Shown piece after piece: positions 24,433-32,323 of a DNA stretch of 64,000 nt. This DNA is from Symsagittifera roscoffensis (lineage: Eukaryota > Xenacoelomorpha > Acoela > Convolutidae). Made by a program: the position numbers and the translations under genes. The notes under the pieces are model-generated. The model had not been told where the DNA came from. It made no database searches and saw only the letters and a program-made list of their open reading frames with translations. How positions within the stretch are numbered: the first letter of the stretch is position 1; every line of letters starts with the position of its first letter. The DNA lies in the NCBI RefSeq assembly GCF_963678635.1, contig NC_087067.1:46858001-46922000 (forward strand), given 5' to 3'.

Positions 24433-26238
24433 TTAGTCGTCGGGGAAAAAACCGTGGGGGAAGATGTCGTGAATTAGTTCTGAAGTTGTTAGTAGTTTAG
24501 CTAAGATGCGGATGATATTTTTAGTCTGAAGCAGTGGCCAAAGCAATTGAAGTGCCTTAATAGTGGTTAGTTCTTCAGTGCCAACTGCAAACTCATAAGG
24601 TGTGTTTTGGATTAGATTATATAATTTGTGATTGAATTTAGTGTTGTGGATGAATTCTAAAATTGGGATTTCTATGGGTTGTACAAACTCGTGCGGGATA
24701 AGGAAGGGTCGGGATTCTTCGGCGTTGAAGGTCTTGGTAATGGGACAGAAGATGTACATTTGGGTTATGGGGTCATAATTACGAAGAATACCATGGAGGT
24801 TAGTGTCTTTAATACAATATGTGAAATTTAGGAAAAATGGTGAAGTGTATTTGGAATTAATGAATTGAAAACGATGGTGTGGTTGTCTAGAGGGTGTGTG
24901 TAGGTCAAAGTGATTTTGGATGAAACGATAATAACTATATGTGTGGGTTTGTTTAGTGCGCAACATAATATCGTGTGAGCAGTGTAAATCTCTTTCGTGT
25001 GGTGCAAGGAAATGAAAGGTTAGTGAAAATATTTGGAAGCGTTCTTTAAAACTTTCGTATGCTTGTGTGTCTGTTAGTGCTTCTGAAATAATGTGATTAA
25101 ACTTTCGGTCGAAGATGTTTAGTGTGAATGTATATGGTGTCTTGATGAAAAATTTCTCGGTAATTTGTGGATTAGCGAAACGATCGTCGTCTAAGAATTG
25201 ATCTTGGTTAGCTCTGATGATGTTGTGATCATAGTATTCGAGTGTATATTCGTTAGCTCTAGGTGCAGTGTGTGTTTTTAGTGATTTTTTATATCCAACG
25301 TAAGTAAATTGTCTAGGTGTTAGTGGTGTAGTGAGTCGATATAGCATGTCCGTATTTCGCTCTATATCGATGTGAGTGTTAGATAAAGGTAAGCAAAGAG
25401 GGTTAGTGAAATGATAATATGAGGTCCAAGAGAGAGTGGGCATTAAAACGTATTCATCTACGAAGTTGCGTGTTTCGTTAGTGTCGTGGGGGGTGTTTAA
25501 GGTGTATTGTGGGAATGAGGGTAAGGTGATGGCTAAAAATTCTTTTGTGTTAGTATGCTTGGGGTGGTTGATGTATTCACGGGCTGTTCCTGGTTTTGCT
25601 GGGAAAGGATGGTTGGGGAACTTTCTTTTAAAAGTGCGGTAAGCTCTATTAGTGTTGAGTGAAGATTCAGTTGATGTGGATGATGGTGCTAATGATTCAG
25701 TATAATTTGAAGAGGGTGTAGGGGTAGGGGGGTTGGATGAATGTATAGTGGAGGAGATTTGGTTTATGGTTGGGGTATTAAGGTGGTAGGGTTGTTGTTG
25801 AAGGGTAATAAAATTATCTAGCTCTGGGGAGATTCGGGGGGTGTCTGGAGAATGAGATGATTGGTCAGAATGGTATGAGGAGTAGGTTGGGGTAACTTGG
25901 GAAGCATAAGAGGGTGTGGGAGTGATGGGGTCAGGGTTATTGGATAATATGGGTTGAAAAGGGGGTTGAGAAAAATTAGAAGAGTTATGAAAATTATTGG
26001 ATGGGGATGGTTCTGAGTCGGCAAATTCATCGGGGGTTTCAATATTCGGGTTATTGAGTTGTGAGATGGAATATAAAACTGAGATGTGTGAATTAGTGTC
26101 GGAATTCATGCCTGATGTTACATTACTAGATGGAAAATCGGGTGGCGGAAAAGCAAAAAGTGGTATTATTGGGATTGGAGAGGTAAGATTGGTTGGGTGG
26201 GAATTTGATCGGTGTAGTGATCCAAGTTGGCGGCTCAT
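24433..26238 (-). CDS. 601-aa protein of unknown function, last ORF of the element
   Basis: I do not recognise a family. Residues about 1-210 are low-complexity, rich in Pro, Ser, Thr and Asn and probably disordered. Residues about 215-601 look folded, with mixed hydrophobic and charged sequence, scattered aromatic residues (for example YEFAVGTEEL near the C-terminus) and an acidic end. No signal peptide or clear membrane segment was seen. Its ATG overlaps the stop of the envelope-like ORF in the 4-nt form ATGA (26235-26238), which suggests coupled translation or use of a shared spliced mRNA. The C-terminal 230 residues are alignable with a remnant in the old element, so the gene has been kept across divergence of the family. 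Possible roles (accessory, regulatory or structural protein) are open. Confidence 0.85.
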   Translation of the reverse strand: MSRQLGSLHRSNSHPTNLTSPIPIIPLFAFPPPDFPSSNVTSGMNSDTNSHISVLYSISQLNNPNIETPDEFADSEPSPSNNFHNSSNFSQPPFQPILSNNPDPITPTPSYASQVTPTYSSYHSDQSSHSPDTPRISPELDNFITLQQQPYHLNTPTINQISSTIHSSNPPTPTPSSNYTESLAPSSTSTESSLNTNRAYRTFKRKFPNHPFPAKPGTAREYINHPKHTNTKEFLAITLPSFPQYTLNTPHDTNETRNFVDEYVLMPTLSWTSYYHFTNPLCLPLSNTHIDIERNTDMLYRLTTPLTPRQFTYVGYKKSLKTHTAPRANEYTLEYYDHNIIRANQDQFLDDDRFANPQITEKFFIKTPYTFTLNIFDRKFNHIISEALTDTQAYESFKERFQIFSLTFHFLAPHERDLHCSHDIMLRTKQTHTYSYYRFIQNHFDLHTPSRQPHHRFQFINSKYTSPFFLNFTYCIKDTNLHGILRNYDPITQMYIFCPITKTFNAEESRPFLIPHEFVQPIEIPILEFIHNTKFNHKLYNLIQNTPYEFAVGTEELTTIKALQLLWPLLQTKNIIRILAKLLTTSELIHDIFPHGFFPDD

Positions 26239-28853
26239 CGTGGGCTAAAAAAATGATTATTTTGAGACTGAAAAGCGGTGGTATGGGGTTGTTCAATAAT
26301 TTGTTCATAAGTATTATCATCTTGTGACTGGTGTGTCATTATATGTTGGATGGGACTTTGTGATGTGGTGAGTCGAAAATTTGGATTATGTGTGATGGCT
26401 AAATTTCGAAAATTTCGTGGGACTAGGGATAGTGGATGGTTATTTGGTAGGGCTGGTAATTGTGGTGCCGTTGGCGTTATGTCTACATTGTTATGTTCTT
26501 CGTCGTATGTATTTTGTCGTGTTGTTATTTTTGTGTTATATTCTTTTATTTGTGCGTCTAAAAGAATTTTGTTTATAGATGTAGAAAAGATTCCAAAAAA
26601 TCCTGCAAATAGTATGCGTGCTACACTTGCTTGTCTGTTTACTTGTGTGTGTATAGCACATGTGTTGTAGATTCCTTTTAAAAGTGAGAAAAGAAATCCA
26701 ATAAAGTTAAACATTGCGTATAAAATAGTCAATTTTTCTAAAATGTAGTAGGGCCATCCTAGAAAATCGAGGATCTCATTTTTGAGTGTAACAAAGCTAA
26801 AAATGTTAATTGGTGATATATCTTGGGGACGGTATTTTTCACCGTTTAGATATATATAATCTTTAATGTCTTTAAAATATCCGCTATAGTCTTGCGTGTA
26901 GATATCGGCAAATCCTGCGGTTTCTGCAAGTTTGCGTAAATTTTGGTCTATTGATTGTCTTTGTATAGTGTCCATTTGTGTTAATAATTCTTGGAATTGT
27001 TGTGTTCTAATGTGATGTTGAATATCTGATTTTGAATAGATTCCTATTGATTGTAAGTCTATATTTGGGTTTCGAGCAATAGCGCGAATGCTTTCTGGTG
27101 AAAATTTTTTGAGTGATTGCATTAATGTGGGATATGGAGTGAGAAGATAATATTTATTTTCATCAGGGTTTAGTTGTACTACATTGTGGCTGTTTTCTGA
27201 TCCACATGGGACTGCGGTATCCCAGAAATAGGTTCTTCGTGAAAGTGTATCCACGAAATGTACTTTATTCTTATAAAAGATAGGGATTCTTTTATAACAT
27301 CGTTTATCTTCAAAAACGTATAGTGGTGATACTTTTTTAGTAGAAGTATAAAACCATAAGATGTTTCCTTCATAGTCTAAAAAATTTGATCTATTTCCAG
27401 ATAATAAGTATCCTGCATAGGGTATTTTTAATACTGCTAGTGCAAGTGATTGTAATATTTGTGTTCGTTCTAATTCGCATAATTGGTGTAGTGTTTCTAA
27501 TTCGGAGAGTGACATTTCTTGAAAAATTCGGCTAATTGTATAATCTAGTTTCATATCTAAATGAATATCATAGTGGATATTACCGAAATATGTAGTGTTC
27601 ATTAGTGATAATTCTTGTAAGCGTGTGCTTCTGGTGTCCTGAGGTTTTAGATGTCCACCAGGTTGTCCGTTGCTTTTTTGAAAATTAACTGGTATATAGG
27701 ATGTTCCTTCGTTTAAAGGATGACCTGTGGCATATGGGTCGATTTTTATTTTTCCAGTGGTCATGTCGAATCCTTTTTCGTATTCAACTAATATTTCAGA
27801 GTATTGTGTTCTGTGAAGTGGATTCCTGTATTTACATGCAAGTTCTGTTTCTTGATTTATTTGAAAACGTGTCAATTTGTTTTCTATATTGTCTATGTTT
27901 CTAAAATTAGAACTTAGTTTTCGTGATGGATGGACTTGTTCATATGGAATTGATTGTATAAAATATTTTTCGTGAAATTTTATCATACGAGCGTGTATTT
28001 TTGCTACTTGAAATGTTGTACATGTATCTTCGGGGAACCAAACAATTGTTGCTTGTGTTCTCGTTGTAGGGTCGCAATAACCTTGATCATTTTTACAAGG
28101 TAATCGGATTCCTTGATAGATCATTGTATTATCTGATAAATCTCGTGTTAGTTGTATTTTTTCGAGTTGTATTTTCCAATCGAAAAACATTATTTCTTGG
28201 TATCCTTTATTTTTTGTGTCTGCTTTGCAGTTTGATGGGTCATTTATACCAATGTGTGGTATCCAATGTTTATCGTGTAGGTCATAGGTTAATCGTCCGT
28301 GTGCGCCGTTATACGGGTATTTTTCGTCTAGTTTTATATGTCCTTGGTGTCTTTCAAGTTGTGATTGATGTACAGAGTCTGAAAAAACTTGAAAATTAAC
28401 TAATTTTCTTTGGGAGTTTTTATTTTGTGTGATGTTTAGTCTTAGTAATTCATTTTTACAATCGTCGGGATTGAGATGTAAAAGACGTTCTATATTACTT
28501 TGATAGAATGATTCATGGTCAAGTCGGTTTTTGTTTCCATTCGAGACTTGTGAACAATGTACTTTCTTTTCGGAAAATGTTGCTGTGAATTTATAACCTG
28601 TAACTGTTGTTGCTCGGGCTTTTGAATAGAGTGTTGCTATTACATCTGTGGTTTCTATAGCTTGTGGTTCTGTTTCACATTGTGATACTTGATTTATTGC
28701 ATATTTATGTAGTGTTTTTTGTTCATTTTCTTCACAATCGTAATGTGTTACTAGTAAATCTTGTGGTCCTGTACGAGGAGAAGGGTTTATGTTTTGATTT
28801 GAGATTACTAGAAAAGGGAGTTGGAGAAAAATTAATAATTTTAGAATATACAT
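26235..28853 (-). CDS. envelope-like glycoprotein, 872 aa
   Basis: The N-terminus is a typical signal peptide (MYILKLLIFLQLPFLVIS). The next 250 residues are Cys-containing (YDCEEN, then spaced C residues) with N-glycosylation sequons (NIT, NTT, NRS). Near residues 700-725 and 737-757 there are hydrophobic segments (FNFIGFLFSLLKGIY; ILFAGFFGIFS) followed by a tail of about 115 residues, so the layout is ectodomain, membrane anchor, tail. No obvious furin-type basic cleavage site was seen. Position after pol and architecture argue for an envelope, as in errantiviruses and retroviruses. The spacing of the N-terminal Cys residues resembles glycoproteins of jingchuviruses more than the common gypsy envelope, but this is an impression that needs a profile search. 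It overlaps the upstream Pro-rich ORF by 13 nt and the downstream ORF by 4 nt. Confidence 0.8.
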   Translation of the reverse strand: MYILKLLIFLQLPFLVISNQNINPSPRTGPQDLLVTHYDCEENEQKTLHKYAINQVSQCETEPQAIETTDVIATLYSKARATTVTGYKFTATFSEKKVHCSQVSNGNKNRLDHESFYQSNIERLLHLNPDDCKNELLRLNITQNKNSQRKLVNFQVFSDSVHQSQLERHQGHIKLDEKYPYNGAHGRLTYDLHDKHWIPHIGINDPSNCKADTKNKGYQEIMFFDWKIQLEKIQLTRDLSDNTMIYQGIRLPCKNDQGYCDPTTRTQATIVWFPEDTCTTFQVAKIHARMIKFHEKYFIQSIPYEQVHPSRKLSSNFRNIDNIENKLTRFQINQETELACKYRNPLHRTQYSEILVEYEKGFDMTTGKIKIDPYATGHPLNEGTSYIPVNFQKSNGQPGGHLKPQDTRSTRLQELSLMNTTYFGNIHYDIHLDMKLDYTISRIFQEMSLSELETLHQLCELERTQILQSLALAVLKIPYAGYLLSGNRSNFLDYEGNILWFYTSTKKVSPLYVFEDKRCYKRIPIFYKNKVHFVDTLSRRTYFWDTAVPCGSENSHNVVQLNPDENKYYLLTPYPTLMQSLKKFSPESIRAIARNPNIDLQSIGIYSKSDIQHHIRTQQFQELLTQMDTIQRQSIDQNLRKLAETAGFADIYTQDYSGYFKDIKDYIYLNGEKYRPQDISPINIFSFVTLKNEILDFLGWPYYILEKLTILYAMFNFIGFLFSLLKGIYNTCAIHTQVNRQASVARILFAGFFGIFSTSINKILLDAQIKEYNTKITTRQNTYDEEHNNVDITPTAPQLPALPNNHPLSLVPRNFRNLAITHNPNFRLTTSQSPIQHIMTHQSQDDNTYEQIIEQPHTTAFQSQNNHFFSPR

Positions 28854-29974
28854 GTGTATGATAATCCTGAGTATGGATTATAAAATGTAATGTAGCCAAT
28901 TGTGTTTTTGGTATATCTGTCGTATTTGTATATTACTTCAGTAGTTATAAACGGTGGTGGTAGTGATTGAGCTGTTATGTTAGGTGGATTTAATGGGTAG
29001 GGATGTTGGGTAATATTATTTAACTTAACTGTGATTTCAAACTTTAATTGTAAACTGTTTTGTTGGAGTATTTGAATATTGTGATCACGGATATCGTTGT
29101 GAATATCTTGGCGATATTGTAATCTATTAAGTGCCCAGTTATGAACGCGATTACTTTCTTGATGTTGTCCAAATAGTGGTGGAGGTGCTGTGAATGTATT
29201 CCAATCTAGTCTTAAAGGAATATTTATTGATGATTGTTCTCGATATCTGGCGTCGAGATTATTTGGAAAGTTTAAGTTAAAGGGTGGTGGTGAAAACTGG
29301 CTTATTGATGGTGTTGATGGTAGTGATAATGTTTCTGGTAGTGATGAGGATGTTGTTGTATCCGTAGAAATATCTATGGGGTCATTGACTAAATTTGGTT
29401 CACCTTGTGTAAATGAATGTGTAGTCCAATATGGTAGTCGTGATGCCTGGTTTGGGGGGTTAAAGGGATTTTCACGTATTTGCTCAGATGTTGGTGTTGA
29501 ACCTAAGTAATCTGATGGTAGGCTTGAGGTGCTACGTTGTGAAAGAAGCGTAGGGGTTTCTGGTAATATACCAATGGGGTTTTCTGGAGTGTTTTGTGAT
29601 GGGGATTGAGGTATATCAAAATGAACTCGGGGAGTTTGAAGATTTTTTGTTTCGTCGAGGATGTATAATTTGTCTATTTATTTCGACTGTATTTTGGTTT
29701 TGAGTAGAATTTTTTATTCTACTTAGTTCTTGTGGTAGTGTTGGATATAGGTTATATGTTGGTTCGCTTAAAGGTGCTTGTCGTTGAACTGGTTCTAGTG
29801 GTTCTGATAAACGAGTATGTCGTTCTTCAAAAGTGTATGGATTGTCTTGAAAAGAAATTCGTGTAGATGTTTGAGGATTTTGAGTAGTTGAAGGTGGTGT
29901 TTGGTTATCTTGGGATGATGTCGGTGAAGACTGATGCTGTGACTGTTGGGTAGCAATTTTTGATGGTTTTTTGA
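28841..29974 (-). CDS. Pro/Ser/Thr/Gln-rich ORF without ATG, interrupted by a frame break
   Basis: Two overlapping open frames with the same composition follow each other: 29974 down to a TGA at about 29604, then, in the +1 frame, from about 29661 to a TAA at 28841-28843. Together they are about 375 codons. Neither contains an ATG and both are absent from simple ATG-based ORF lists. The first part is Q/S/T/P-rich; the last about 170 residues look folded (RLDWNTFTAPPPLFG, VHNWALNRLQYRQDI). The overlap contains a run of six A, so a one-base length change there is the simplest cause of the break; a programmed shift is the alternative. Tandem TAA stops precede the frame at its start, so expression must come through splicing (several AG sites lie just inside) or not at all. 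It overlaps the envelope-like start by 13 nt. Confidence 0.6.
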
Positions 29975-29983
29975 ATTATTACT

Positions 29984-30172
29984 TTAGTGAGAAATTTTGT
30001 GTTTATTATAATATTCTTCCAAAAAAAGAATTAGAAGGACTGTTGCTAGGGCAAATGTGAGGATTGCTTTCTTTATACATTTACAGATGGTCAAAATGAG
30101 GGATGATAAAAATGTTATGAAAATTACAAACAATAAAAAAATATCGGTTCTACTGAAAATTGTTCGTATCAT
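29984..30172 (-). CDS. small membrane protein b, 62 aa
   Basis: ATG at 30172 overlaps the stop of the preceding ORF as ATGA (30169-30172). Two hydrophobic stretches (IFLLFVIFITFLSSLILTI and ILTFALATVLLILFL) are separated by a short Cys-Lys-rich turn, with a charged C-terminus. This is a hairpin membrane topology, similar in size and style to viroporins, but there is no sequence basis for naming it. Hydrophobic low-complexity ORFs can arise in T-rich DNA, so confidence is moderate; the exact stop-start overlap is the main support. Confidence 0.5.
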   Translation of the reverse strand: MIRTIFSRTDIFLLFVIFITFLSSLILTICKCIKKAILTFALATVLLILFLEEYYNKHKISH

Positions 30173-30399
30173 TTAGACAAGTTGTTAAAATCGTACCTGT
30201 GGATATATTCAAGGGTTTTGGAAAGTTGGAGGAATAGTTCGAGAATAGTGTAGAAAATTAAAAAAATGTTACAAAAAATGATTAGGATTATTAGAAAAGA
30301 TTCAAGTATATCAAAAAGAAATATTATAAAGGCTTCAAGTATTGAAAAAAAATGTTTAAAATTTATAAGTATTTGAGCAACTGTTTGAGAGAAGAGCAT
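30169..30399 (-). CDS. small membrane protein a, 76 aa
   Basis: It begins with MLFSQTVAQILINF; most of residues 15-60 are hydrophobic (IIFLFDILESFLIILIIFCNIFLIFY), predicting one or two membrane segments, and the tail is polar (YIHRYDFNNLSK). A TAA lies immediately before the ATG. Its stop overlaps the next ATG by the ATGA arrangement. It could be a small membrane accessory protein; no family recognised. Confidence 0.5.
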   Translation of the reverse strand: MLFSQTVAQILINFKHFFSILEAFIIFLFDILESFLIILIIFCNIFLIFYTILELFLQLSKTLEYIHRYDFNNLSK

Positions 30400-30553
30400 T
30401 TAAGAAATGATCTCTTTGGTCGAATATTTTTTGCTGTTTGAGGCGATTTTCTAGTGTGGTCGAATTATTTATTAGTTTTTTGACAAGTGGGTTGAGTTTT
30501 GTAAAAATTTGTTGGGGGCAATTTTCATGGTGACTGGGAGGTCGTCTTTTTCT
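30356..30553 (-). CDS. possible short coiled-coil exon, no ATG
   Basis: Open for 65 codons after an in-frame TAA, with heptad-like LNPLVKKLINNSTTLENRL and charged residues typical of a real protein. It has no ATG and overlaps the start of the 76-aa ORF. It could be a spliced exon or a chance frame. Confidence 0.25.
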   Translation of the reverse strand, partial: RKRRPPSHHENCPQQIFTKLNPLVKKLINNSTTLENRLKQQKIFDQRDHFLNALLSNSCSNTYKF

Positions 30554-31000
30554 TTATTTTTGTTTGTCAAATGATCCGGGGTATGGTGAGATTTTTATAC
30601 TTTAGGCTAATTAAAATCTTCATTTTGTTACTTTAGGCTAAGTTATCAAATTTGTTTTGGGGGTATTCGTGGTCTGAGTTGGGGAAATATTGTTGATCTT
30701 TGGGTTATTAGATAAGGGAGGGGTACGGTATTATGGTGATATTTATTTTAGCTGTCAAGTTGGAGTGATTTGCTTATTTTTGACCTGGAGGTTGTAAAGT
30801 TATAGTTAGAGATGTGCCTGGAGTTCTAGATTATTCGTCTAATTGATCTTAGTTTGAGTTAGAGAAAGTGGCGGATTGGATGAATCCTATTGGTCTATTT
30901 TGAACTAGAATTATTGCGTACTTGTGAGCATGTTATTTTGAAAAATTGAAATGAAAAATGTTACGGAGGTTTCAAGATTGTGAAGTATGAAATCTTAAAA
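30554..31000 (-). other. non-coding gap between pol and the downstream ORF block
   Basis: No ORF was seen on the element strand. TTACTTTAGGCTAA-like sequence occurs twice (near 30597 and 30630). This is where a splice acceptor for a downstream mRNA would be expected, but none can be fixed from sequence alone. Confidence 0.4.
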
Positions 31001-32323
31001 TTACTTTTTAAATTCTACTTTCTTTAATATTTTAGATTGGGGGATGAACATTTTGTAGTTTTTACGTGGTTGATTTCGGAGTCTTGTTGTTTTTCTATGT
31101 TCAGATTTGTCTATTTCTTCTTGGGGTATTATTTGTTCTGTCATTTTTCTATTTTTTCTTTGTTTTGGAGATTCTTTATGGTTTTGTGTATTGTTTTTGG
31201 TGGCGGTTGGTTTTGTGTTTTGATTTTCGGTGGGGTTATCATTTTGTTCTGTGTTTTTCAGATGTGGTTCATTTTGAATGATTTTTAATCCTGTGAAAGA
31301 ATATAATTGAGTTAATTCGCGGAGTGCGTATTCTTTTGGGTAATAAGGTAATAGGTTGTTTCGATGTTGAACGATTTCTTTTGTGTTTGAGTCGGTAATT
31401 TTATATGTGACATCAGTGGGTTTTGCAATTATTTGGTATGGTCCTTTTCGAAGGGGTTGTAATTTTTTAGAAATTCCTTTTTGAGTATTAAAATTAGGTA
31501 TTAAAACAAATGTTCCAATTTTTAAATCGGAGGCTGGTGTAAAACGTGAATTGATTTGTTCATTGATGTTTTGTCTTTGTAATAACTTTTTTGTTATTTT
31601 TTGATAAATTTCATTGTGTTTTTTATCTCTATTTAGAATCCATTCGGTGTGTGTACCGGAGGCTAGTTTAAGAATTTGTGGGTGATGAAAATGATCTTCA
31701 TCATGTGTATGTAAAGGTAGGTTATAACAAATTGAGTCTTTATTTGGTTGACAATAACCTTGTGCGTTTTTATGAGAATTTGCTGTAAACATTATTGGTT
31801 TGCGTGGCTTTTGGTTAAAAACCATTTCGTATGGTGACATTCCTAAAGTTGTCGTTATTTGTGAATTATATGCTAAGGGAAATAATTTTACATCTGCTGA
31901 CCATTCGGTATATTTTGTATCATTTCCGTTGATGATACATCTAAGATATTCTTGTAATGAACGGTTCATACCTTCGACTAAGCCGTTTGTCCAAGGTGCA
32001 TGAGATGTACGTGGTTTGTGTTTAATGTTATATAAATGACATAGTGTGATAATTTCATTATTTATGAATTCTGTACCGTTGTCTGTAACTAAAATTTCTG
32101 GTAGTCCGAATTTTGCTATCCAGTGTTCATAGAGTGTTGTGTAAGCGTAATAAGCGTTACAATGTGGTACTGGGTTAAGTGCTACATAATGTGTAAATGC
32201 GTCAACAATTACCATAATGTAGGAGTTTCCTTCTGATGAGGGTGAAATTGGTCCCTTAGTATCAAATGAGATACGATGGTTAAAGTACAAACTTTGTCCT
32301 TTAAAATCTTGTTTTTGTGCTAT
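31001..32323 (-). CDS. integrase core and C-terminal domain (pol continuation)
   Basis: It continues in frame directly after the UAA of gag-pol. The catalytic triad is present: D in ISFDTKGP, D in LVTDNGTEF and E in GLVEGMNRS, with 35 residues between the second D and the E. A GPY/F module follows (PLRKGPYQI), then a basic, polar tail of about 120 residues. No ATG precedes the core: the first codons after the stop are ATA GCA, and the first ATG lies within the core. The integrase therefore needs readthrough or has been cut off from the rest of pol by a nonsense mutation. It lies last in pol, as usual for Ty3/gypsy. Confidence 0.92.
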   Translation of the reverse strand: MAQKQDFKGQSLYFNHRISFDTKGPISPSSEGNSYIMVIVDAFTHYVALNPVPHCNAYYAYTTLYEHWIAKFGLPEILVTDNGTEFINNEIITLCHLYNIKHKPRTSHAPWTNGLVEGMNRSLQEYLRCIINGNDTKYTEWSADVKLFPLAYNSQITTTLGMSPYEMVFNQKPRKPIMFTANSHKNAQGYCQPNKDSICYNLPLHTHDEDHFHHPQILKLASGTHTEWILNRDKKHNEIYQKITKKLLQRQNINEQINSRFTPASDLKIGTFVLIPNFNTQKGISKKLQPLRKGPYQIIAKPTDVTYKITDSNTKEIVQHRNNLLPYYPKEYALRELTQLYSFTGLKIIQNEPHLKNTEQNDNPTENQNTKPTATKNNTQNHKESPKQRKNRKMTEQIIPQEEIDKSEHRKTTRLRNQPRKNYKMFIPQSKILKKVEFKK

